From an uncultured Dorea sp. (lineage in GTDB: Bacteria; Bacillota; Clostridia; Lachnospirales; Lachnospiraceae), in the NCBI GenBank assembly GCA_910577685.1, contig CAJTOH010000067.1:1-12828 (forward strand): DNA of 12,828 nt. Reading direction: 5' to 3'. A program made the position numbers and the translations under genes. Positions 8,140 to 12,828 of this stretch are shown here, piece after piece (position 1 is the first letter of the stretch; each line of letters begins with the position of its first letter). Under the pieces are notes generated by a model. That model was not told the origin of the DNA and ran no database searches. It saw only the letters and a list, made by a program, of their open reading frames with translations.

Positions 8140-8421
8140 ATGGTCAGGAAGGTGAAAAGATCAGGAATAGAGAGCAGAAGTTTTGGCTCAGGCGATAAAG
8201 AGGAGTTTAGACAGGAAAGAAGGCGAATCCGGAAAGAGGAAGAAGAGGAAGATATAGAAATCAGAGATCATTATCAGAGATTGGAATATATGCGGGAAAA
8301 TAGCTCCGTATGTGACGGGGAGATCTCATGTCTAATCGAAGAACAGCAGGAATTGCTGCAGGCCCTATGTATGAAGAAACAGGAATTTCTAGACGATTTG
8401 GAACGAGCCGAATATTTGTAA
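8140..8421 (+). CDS. Small charged coiled-coil protein of the T7SS cassette
   Basis: This 93-aa protein has no signal peptide or membrane segment. It has a basic N-terminus (MVRKVKRSG), a strongly charged E/R/K helix at about 25-55 (QERRRIRKEEEEED), and a second helix at about 60-93 (IEEQQELLQALCMKKQEFLDDLERAEYL). This looks like a helical hairpin. The ribosome binding site AAAGGGG (8127-8133) starts inside the stop codon of the preceding gene, so translation is probably coupled. Small two-helix proteins of about this size (DUF3958/Lap2, DUF5082 types) accompany LXG effectors as second targeting factors, usually upstream of the toxin gene. This one is two genes downstream, so the link is only suggestive. 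The last codons overlap a tandem 13-bp repeat. Confidence 0.6.
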   Translation: MVRKVKRSGIESRSFGSGDKEEFRQERRRIRKEEEEEDIEIRDHYQRLEYMRENSSVCDGEISCLIEEQQELLQALCMKKQEFLDDLERAEYL

Positions 8422-8434
8422 TGAATATTTGTAA
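8410..8434 (+). repeat. Tandem 13-bp duplication across a stop codon
   Basis: GAATATTTGTAA occurs at 8410-8421 and again at 8423-8434, one 13-bp period apart, with 12 of 13 positions identical. The first copy encodes the last codons and the TAA stop of the 93-aa gene; the second lies in the intergenic region. The second copy also forms an AT-rich dyad at 8421-8440 (ATGAAT...ATTCAT). There is no T-tract, so it is not a convincing terminator. Confidence 0.8.
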
Positions 8435-8445
8435 ATTCATATGTC

Positions 8446-8474
8446 TTGTCATATATACGGTACAATGATATAAT
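8446..8474 (+). promoter_or_regulatory. Sigma-A promoter of the nad operon
   Basis: A -35 box TTGTCA (8446-8451) and a perfect -10 box TATAAT (8469-8474) are separated by exactly 17 bp. They lie 32 nt upstream of the nadA start codon, with transcription expected to begin near 8480-8482. This is the clearest promoter in the window. It separates the nad operon from the T7SS cassette. Confidence 0.85.
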
Positions 8475-8480
8475 AGTGTA
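8461..8480 (+). promoter_or_regulatory. Candidate NiaR operator overlapping the -10 box
   Basis: TACAAT at 8461-8466 and AGTGTA at 8475-8480 form an imperfect dyad centred between 8470 and 8471. TACA and TGTA are perfect arms, and the T8466-A8475 pair also matches. It covers the -10 box, where a repressor would block RNA polymerase. The NiaR gene is the last gene of the same operon, and NiaR typically represses nadABC and its own operon in Firmicutes. The dyad is visible; its assignment to NiaR is inference, since I cannot compare it with a NiaR motif model here. Confidence 0.5.
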
Positions 8481-8506
8481 AGTTTGAAAAAAGGAGACAA
8501 ACAGTT

Positions 8507-9412
8507 ATGAATATTACAGAAGAAATTCAGGAATTGAAGAAGGAAAAAAATGCGGTTATTCTGGCACACTATTATGTCAATCCTGAGATCCGGAAGATTG
8601 CAGACTATATCGGAGATTCTTATTATCTGAGTAAAGCGGCGGTGGATTTGGAAGAGCAGACGATAGTATTTTGCGGAGTATCCTTCATGGGAGAGAGCGC
8701 AAAGATATTGAATCCGGGCAAGACCGTTCTTATGCCGGATGTGACTGCAGACTGCGCGATGGCGCATATGGCGGATGCGGAGACAATCCGGCGGATGCGT
8801 GAAAAGTATGATGATTTGGCGGTGGTCTGCTATATTAACTCTACTGCCGAGTTAAAGAGACATTCCGACGTATGCGTCACTTCGTCAAACGCTGTGAAGA
8901 TTGTAAAAGCCCTTCCGAATCAGAACATTTTTTTTATACCGGACAGGAATCTCGCACATTTTGTAGCTGAGCAGGCGCCGGAAAAACATTTTGTGTATAA
9001 TGAAGGTTACTGTCCCGTTCATGAAAAGATACAGGTTCAGGAGATCCTTAAGGAGAAAGAGCTGCATCCGCAGGCAGAGGTGCTGACGCATCCTGAGTGT
9101 CCGCAGGCGGTTCGGGAGATATCGGATTATATCGGAAGCACATCGGGAATTATAGACTATGCAGGGAAGAGCGAGTGTATGGAATTTATTATATGCACGG
9201 AAAATGGCGTTCGGTTTGAGCTTGAAAATCAGAATCCAAAGAAAAAGTTTTATTTTACGGCGACGGAGCCGGTCTGCCACGATATGAAAAAGGTTACGTT
9301 GGAGAAGATACGGGACGTATTAAAAAGCGGAGAGAATGAAATCCGGATAACCGACGAGATTCGCGCAGGGTCAGTCAGACCCCTTGAAAAAATGTTGGAG
9401 CTTGCACGATAA
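8507..9412 (+). CDS. nadA: Quinolinate synthase NadA
   Basis: This 301-aa enzyme condenses iminoaspartate, made by NadB, with dihydroxyacetone phosphate to give quinolinate. It carries an oxygen-sensitive 4Fe-4S cluster. The three ligand cysteines fit the compact NadA type: C83 (in DVTADCAMAH), C169 (in EGYCPVHEK) and C257 (in TEPVCHDM). Other family marks are AHYYVNPEI near the start, GDSYYLSKAA, CGVSFMGESAKIL, YINSTAELK, SSNAVKIV, HPECPQAV and GSTSGI. The length equals the short clostridial/Thermotoga form. AAGGAG (8491-8496) lies 10 nt before the ATG. It is the first gene after the promoter at 8446-8474. The nadB start follows the stop by 88 nt. Confidence 0.97.
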   Translation: MNITEEIQELKKEKNAVILAHYYVNPEIRKIADYIGDSYYLSKAAVDLEEQTIVFCGVSFMGESAKILNPGKTVLMPDVTADCAMAHMADAETIRRMREKYDDLAVVCYINSTAELKRHSDVCVTSSNAVKIVKALPNQNIFFIPDRNLAHFVAEQAPEKHFVYNEGYCPVHEKIQVQEILKEKELHPQAEVLTHPECPQAVREISDYIGSTSGIIDYAGKSECMEFIICTENGVRFELENQNPKKKFYFTATEPVCHDMKKVTLEKIRDVLKSGENEIRITDEIRAGSVRPLEKMLELAR

Positions 9413-9500
9413 GGAAGTGTGCGAAGTTCATATAGGATGTGCCGGTGTCTGCGGTATGCGCGGACCGGTTTGAGGCGGTTCCTAAGCGGAGGAAAAAGAG

Positions 9501-10709
9501 ATGGAAATACATACGGATGTTGTGATAGTAGGATGCGGAGTGGCTGGTTTATACAGCGCGCTGAAGCTTCCAAGGGATATGCAGATTGTGATAATTACGA
9601 AATCAGATGCACAAAGCAGTGATTCGTTCCTTGCACAGGGCGGAATCTGCGTTCAGAGAGATGAGGATGACTACGACAGTTATTTTGAGGATACCATGCG
9701 GGCAGGACATTACGAGAACCGTAAGGAATCAGTGGATATTATGATTCGGGAATCTAGGTCGGTCATAGATGATCTGGTGAAGTATGGAGTCAGATTCGAA
9801 CAGGAGAACGGAGAATTTGCGTATACCAGAGAAGGGGCGCACTCAAGGCCCAGAATACTGTTTCATGAAGATATCACCGGGAAAGAGATTACCGGTACTT
9901 TGCTGGAACGGGTAAGAGAACTTCCCAACGTAACGCTCTATGAATATGTATCAATGACAGATATTATAGAAGAAGACGGCGTGTGCAAGGGGATTCTGGC
10001 AGAAGAAACGGAGGAAAAACAGGCGGGAAGAGGATACGCGAAGAAAGATATTTGGTATCGGATCTATGGGGATCATATCATTCTGGCCACCGGAGGTATA
10101 GGAGGAAAATACCAACATTCTACAAATTTTCCGCATTTGACGGGAGACGCTGTTGAGATAGCAAAAAACCATGGAATACGTCTGGAAAATCTGGACTATG
10201 TACAGATACACCCAACAACCCTATACTCTGAAAAGCCTGGCCGGAGGTTTTTAATTTCCGAGTCTGTGAGGGGAGAAGGAGCGGTATTATATAATGATAA
10301 AAAGGAACGGTTTGTAGACGAGCTGCTTCCAAGAGACGTAGTTACAAAGGCAATCCGTAAGCAGATGGAAGAAGAGGGTACGGAGCATGTCTGGCTGTCT
10401 TTGGCTCCCATTCCAAAGGAGAAGATCTTAAAGCATTTTCCCAATATTTATCAGCATTGCCTGGAAGAGGGATATGATGTTTTGAAGGAGTGCATACCGG
10501 TGGTGCCGGCGCAGCACTATTTTATGGGCGGAATCTGGGTGGATTCCGACAGCCGGACATCCATGGACAATTTGTATGCGGTAGGGGAAACCAGCTGTAA
10601 CGGCGTACACGGCGCAAACCGTCTGGCAAGTAACTCCTTGCTGGAAAGTTTAGTCTTTGCAGGGCGGGCTGCGCGAAAGATTATGTCTGAATACAAAACC
10701 TGTTCATAA
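9501..10709 (+). CDS. nadB: L-aspartate oxidase NadB, short form
   Basis: This 402-aa FAD enzyme oxidises L-aspartate to iminoaspartate for NadA. The N-terminal dinucleotide motif VVIVGCGVAG has its glycines at 11, 13 and 16. SSDSFLAQGGI follows the usual FAD-contact order. Active-site residues matching those known in E. coli NadB are E111 (TREGAHS), Q235 and H237 (VQIHPTT), R278 (LPRDV), H339 (AQHYFMGG) and R374 (GANRLASNSL). The protein stops just after GRAARKI, so it lacks the roughly 120-residue C-terminal helical domain of the 540-aa E. coli enzyme. The reading frame ends cleanly, so this looks like a natural short form rather than a truncation. In an anaerobe the electron acceptor is likely fumarate rather than oxygen (inference). 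GGAGG at 9488-9492 supports the ATG. Confidence 0.96.
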   Translation: MEIHTDVVIVGCGVAGLYSALKLPRDMQIVIITKSDAQSSDSFLAQGGICVQRDEDDYDSYFEDTMRAGHYENRKESVDIMIRESRSVIDDLVKYGVRFEQENGEFAYTREGAHSRPRILFHEDITGKEITGTLLERVRELPNVTLYEYVSMTDIIEEDGVCKGILAEETEEKQAGRGYAKKDIWYRIYGDHIILATGGIGGKYQHSTNFPHLTGDAVEIAKNHGIRLENLDYVQIHPTTLYSEKPGRRFLISESVRGEGAVLYNDKKERFVDELLPRDVVTKAIRKQMEEEGTEHVWLSLAPIPKEKILKHFPNIYQHCLEEGYDVLKECIPVVPAQHYFMGGIWVDSDSRTSMDNLYAVGETSCNGVHGANRLASNSLLESLVFAGRAARKIMSEYKTCS

Positions 10710-10762
10710 AAAGGGATTTTGTGAGAAGGACTGAAAAGTAAGAAAAGGAGAACAATAAGGAT

Positions 10763-11617
10763 ATGAATAAGATAACTATGACCCTTCAGGCTGACCGGTT
10801 AATTTTGGAGGCGCTGAAAGAGGATATTTCCAGTGAGGATGTGACGACAAATTCCGTAATGAAAGAAGCAGTGGAGGGAGAAGTGGACCTGATCTGTAAG
10901 CAGGATGGGATTATAGCGGGTCTGGAGGTATTCGAGAGAGTATTTAAGCTTTTGAATGATGCCGTAGAAATAGAGTTCTATTGTAAAGACGGGGATGAGG
11001 TTAAGAACGGACAACTGATGGGAAAGGTAAGAGGGGATATCCGCGTGCTCTTATCAGGAGAACGCGTCGCTTTGAATTATCTGCAGCGCATGAGCGGGAT
11101 TGCGACTTATACACACTCGGTTGCGTCGCTTCTTACCGGAAGCCGCACGAAGCTTTTAGATACCAGAAAGACGACGCCGAATATGCGAATCTTTGAAAAA
11201 TATGCGGTTCGCGTAGGAGGGGGATACAATCATAGGTATAACTTATCAGACGGTGTGCTTCTTAAGGATAACCATATCGGCGCGGCGGGAAGCGTCAAAA
11301 AAGCGGTTCAGATGGCCAAGGAATACGCGCCTTTTGTGAGGAAGATTGAGGTCGAGGTGGAGAACCTTGACATGGTAAAAGAAGCGGTTGAGGCCGGAGC
11401 CGACATCATTATGCTGGATAATATGTCCGCGGAGGAGATGGGGGAGGCAATCCGGCTGATCGACGGCCGCGCACAGACAGAGTGTTCCGGCAACGTAACA
11501 AAGGAGAATATTGGACGGCTGGTATCTCTGGGAGTAGATTATATTTCCAGCGGAGCATTAACCCATTCCGCACCAATACTGGATATTTCTCTTAAAAATC
11601 TCCATGCGTTGGCATGA
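10763..11617 (+). CDS. nadC: Nicotinate-nucleotide pyrophosphorylase (carboxylating) NadC
   Basis: This 284-aa quinolinate phosphoribosyltransferase uses quinolinate and PRPP to make nicotinate mononucleotide, CO2 and pyrophosphate. Typical marks appear in order: EDISSEDVTT near the start, GIIAGLEVFERVF, GERVALNYLQRMSGIAT (99-115), DTRKTTP (133-139, phosphate-binding Arg and Lys), GGGYNHRYNLSDGVLLKDNHI (K168 and H171 among the substrate-site residues), EVEVEN, IIMLDN (D219), ECSGNV and YISSGALTHSAP near the C-terminus. The length is normal for the family. AAGGAG (10745-10750) lies 12 nt upstream, a little far but acceptable. It sits between nadB and niaR with gaps of 53 and 42 nt, in the same operon. 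Confidence 0.97.
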   Translation: MNKITMTLQADRLILEALKEDISSEDVTTNSVMKEAVEGEVDLICKQDGIIAGLEVFERVFKLLNDAVEIEFYCKDGDEVKNGQLMGKVRGDIRVLLSGERVALNYLQRMSGIATYTHSVASLLTGSRTKLLDTRKTTPNMRIFEKYAVRVGGGYNHRYNLSDGVLLKDNHIGAAGSVKKAVQMAKEYAPFVRKIEVEVENLDMVKEAVEAGADIIMLDNMSAEEMGEAIRLIDGRAQTECSGNVTKENIGRLVSLGVDYISSGALTHSAPILDISLKNLHALA

Positions 11618-11659
11618 TCCTGAGAGAAATACAGTATTGTTAGAAGGAGGGGGAACAGT

Positions 11660-12193
11660 ATGAGTGGTTCGGACAGAAGGGCGGATATTATCCGGCAGGT
11701 CCAAAATAGCAGCGTTCCGCTGTCCGGCTCGAGGCTTGCTGAAATTTACCACGTAAGCAGGCAGGTAATAGTGCAGGATATTGCGCTTCTTCGTGCCGAG
11801 GGTTACGATATCATATCCACGAACAGAGGATACATCCTGAATTCGGCAAAATCCGTAAGCAGAGTGTTCAAGGTGCAGCATACGGATGAGCAGCTTACGG
11901 AAGAACTGTGCGCTATTGTAGACCTTGGAGGGACGGTTAAGAATGTGATGGTCAATCACAGGGTATACGGGCATATTGCCGCGGAGATGAATATTGATTC
12001 CCGCAGGAAAGTGGGTGAATTTATGGAAGATATCCTAAGCGGCAAGTCTAGTCCTCTTAAGAATATTACCTCCAATTACCATTATCACAAGATTATTGCG
12101 GATAAAGAAGAAACGTTAGATATGATAGAAGAAATGCTGAAGGAAAAAGGATTTCTGGTAGAAGTAAAATATAACTTCTCGGAATCTCAATGA
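11660..12193 (+). CDS. niaR: NiaR niacin-responsive repressor (HTH plus 3H domain)
   Basis: This 177-aa transcription factor has an N-terminal winged HTH (about 8-60, with LSGSRLAEIYHVSRQVIVQDI) and a C-terminal 3H domain (about 70-172). The metal-site pattern known from the Thermotoga homologue is present with matching spacing: H74, E82, and H141 and H143 (in NYHYHKII). In the family, nicotinate acts as co-repressor, and targets are nadABC and niacin uptake genes. As last gene of the nad operon it would repress its own promoter when niacin is available. The start is firmly set by AAGGAGGGGG (11644-11653), 6 nt before the ATG. The gene is also called yrxA or nadR in Bacillus, unrelated to the enterobacterial NadR. 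Confidence 0.93.
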   Translation: MSGSDRRADIIRQVQNSSVPLSGSRLAEIYHVSRQVIVQDIALLRAEGYDIISTNRGYILNSAKSVSRVFKVQHTDEQLTEELCAIVDLGGTVKNVMVNHRVYGHIAAEMNIDSRRKVGEFMEDILSGKSSPLKNITSNYHYHKIIADKEETLDMIEEMLKEKGFLVEVKYNFSESQ

Positions 12194-12296
12194 ATGTGAT
12201 TCTAACTGAAAATTGACAACTGAATATCGTGCAGGAAAAGAAATTTGAGAAAAATGGACATAAACATTGGACATAGCGGGTACTATGCCTTGAAAA
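12194..12296. other. Intergenic region between niaR and the insertion sequence
   Basis: No gene is visible in this AT-rich gap. It has a TGGACATA direct repeat at 12255-12262 and 12268-12275 (13-bp period) and a small hairpin, CATAG-CGGGTA-CTATG, at 12272-12287 without a T-tract. No convincing terminator for niaR is present. The left end of the insertion sequence should lie somewhere in this stretch or just beyond it, but no terminal inverted repeat can be defined because the other end is outside the window. Confidence 0.5.
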
Positions 12297-12318
12297 ATCT
12301 TATGGAATCGCTTAAGAT
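12293..12318 (-). terminator. Candidate intrinsic terminator after the transposase gene
   Basis: Read on the - strand, ATCTTA and TAAGAT (12318-12313 and 12302-12297) form a 6-bp stem with a 10-nt loop, followed at once by TTTTT (12297-12293). The stem has little GC, so it would be weak. It lies 8 nt past the transposase stop codon. Confidence 0.4.
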
Positions 12319-12350
12319 ATCATTATTAGGCGGTGAATCCTAATAATGAT
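12319..12350 (-). repeat. Perfect 12-bp hairpin overlapping the transposase stop
   Basis: ATCATTATTAGG at 12319-12330 and CCTAATAATGAT at 12339-12350 are perfect inverted repeats with an 8-nt loop. The transposase stop codon (12326-12328) lies inside one arm, so the last codons have been kept compatible with the hairpin. It adjoins the weak terminator-like stem at 12297-12318. It could stabilise the mRNA end or block read-through transcription. Confidence 0.7.
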
Positions 12351-12828
12351 TCTTGAAATGCCTCAGTAGATGGCATTTCCCAGGCATCAAGATGCTGCAG
12401 CATCATGATGCCGTAGAGGCGGCAGTACCACATCTTAGTCGAGCGGTGCCTGCCGTCTTCTAATTTATAGTCCTCTTTCTCCCGCTTGTTGGAGCGCTCC
12501 ACAGAAGTTCTTCTGTCATATTCCTTTTCCCATGCTTTAGAGTCCCTTGGCGGTATGTTAAATAACCTTGGATTGTCATCGGTAAAGATGTGTACGGTTC
12601 TTCCATATTTTGCCGGTGAACAAGGGTGTTCACAAAAGCAGCCGCGTTTCCGGTTTGATTTCGGGCACCGGTATTTTGCCCGGTGTTTGGCAGCTTCATA
12701 TCCATCTTTATGCATACGTAAGCCCATTTTACAGACAGGGACCCCATCGTCATCGATTGTGAAATCGTCCTTATAGGTAAAATGCCCGGTATGTCCGGGA
12801 TTGAGGTCGATAAACGGTGTGATATGTT
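12326..12828 (-). CDS. DDE transposase, IS1182-like, C-terminal part (runs off the window)
   Basis: The frame is open from the window edge to the TAA at 12326-12328, giving about 166 residues of the C-terminal part. The 5' end is outside, so the internal ATG at 12727 is not the true start. Visible parts are ITPFIDLNPGHTGHF, which likely carries the second catalytic Asp in FIDLN, then a cysteine-rich insert (VCK, RCP, GCFCEHPC) as in IS1182-type transposases. After this comes DRRTSVERSNKREKE, with the likely catalytic Glu in SVER, and a final YGIMMLQHLDAW helix. No stop or frameshift interrupts it, so it could be functional. Family placement is from motif memory; an IS4/IS5-superfamily relative is the alternative. 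Confidence 0.85.
   Translation of the reverse strand, partial: HITPFIDLNPGHTGHFTYKDDFTIDDDGVPVCKMGLRMHKDGYEAAKHRAKYRCPKSNRKRGCFCEHPCSPAKYGRTVHIFTDDNPRLFNIPPRDSKAWEKEYDRRTSVERSNKREKEDYKLEDGRHRSTKMWYCRLYGIMMLQHLDAWEMPSTEAFQESLLGFTA

Larger units (their letters stand above)
12297..12828 (-). mobile_element. IS1182-like insertion sequence, 3' part only
   Basis: The right end of the window is the 3' portion of an insertion sequence, defined by the transposase and the two hairpins following it. It is transcribed toward niaR. The left boundary is not resolved; the coordinate given is the edge of the last hairpin. Neither terminal repeats nor a target-site duplication can be confirmed from one end. 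Confidence 0.65.

Noticed and set aside
8261..8767. A 168-codon - strand open frame spanning the nad promoter
   Set aside because: It overlaps the 93-aa gene, the nad promoter and the start of nadA on the opposite strand, and has no family resemblance.
9441..9469. CCGGT...ACCGG inverted repeat between nadA and nadB
   Set aside because: Arms of only 5 bp with a 17-nt loop and no T-tract; not a credible terminator or riboswitch.
12213..12241. TTGACA at 12213-12218 as a promoter
   Set aside because: No -10 box is present 16-18 bp downstream, and no + strand gene follows.
12486..12776. A 96-codon + strand open frame at the right edge
   Set aside because: It is antisense to the transposase frame, which runs without interruption to the window edge and carries transposase motifs.
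1..12828. CRISPR array, tRNA or rRNA genes
   Set aside because: No regularly spaced long repeats and no recognisable tRNA or rRNA sequence were seen on either strand.

Overview
The window looks like a gut Firmicute of the Lachnospiraceae/Clostridia type. It has moderate GC, strong AGGAGG-type ribosome binding sites, some GTG starts, a type VIIb secretion locus and a compact nadABC-niaR operon. The organism call is inferred from gene content and style, not from a marker gene. All chromosomal genes lie on the + strand. Only the insertion-sequence fragment at the right edge is on the - strand.

Region 1 (1-8421) is the distal part of a type VIIb secretion (T7SSb, Ess/Yuk) locus. It holds essB (bitopic membrane pseudokinase-like subunit), essC (FHA-FHA-TM-three FtsK/SpoIIIE ATPase domains) and a 102-aa helical protein resembling the LXG-partner family (DUF3130/Lap1-like, with an FxxxD motif). 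Next comes a divergent LXG-like protein whose C-terminal half has papain/C39-like cysteine-peptidase motifs. A membrane-anchored 257-aa protein of unknown family and a 93-aa charged coiled-coil protein follow. EsxA, EssA, EsaA and EsaB are not in the window and would be expected upstream. The natural reading is export machinery followed directly by a substrate cassette: targeting partner, effector, candidate immunity or accessory protein, small helical protein.

Region 2 (8422-12193) is a de novo NAD biosynthesis operon: nadA, nadB, nadC, then niaR. The first three convert L-aspartate plus dihydroxyacetone phosphate to nicotinate mononucleotide. NiaR is the niacin-responsive repressor, with an HTH and a metal-binding 3H domain. 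A good sigma-A promoter (TTGTCA, 17 bp, TATAAT) sits just before nadA. A TACA...TGTA dyad overlaps its -10 box and is a plausible NiaR operator, so niaR probably represses its own operon.

Region 3 (12194-12828) is a short intergenic stretch and then the 3' end of an IS1182-like DDE transposase on the - strand, which runs off the right edge. Hairpins lie at and after its stop codon.

The most interesting part is the 5535-8421 cassette. It is a candidate T7SSb effector/immunity module with a cysteine-peptidase-like toxin domain whose third catalytic position looks changed, and with unrecognised downstream partners.
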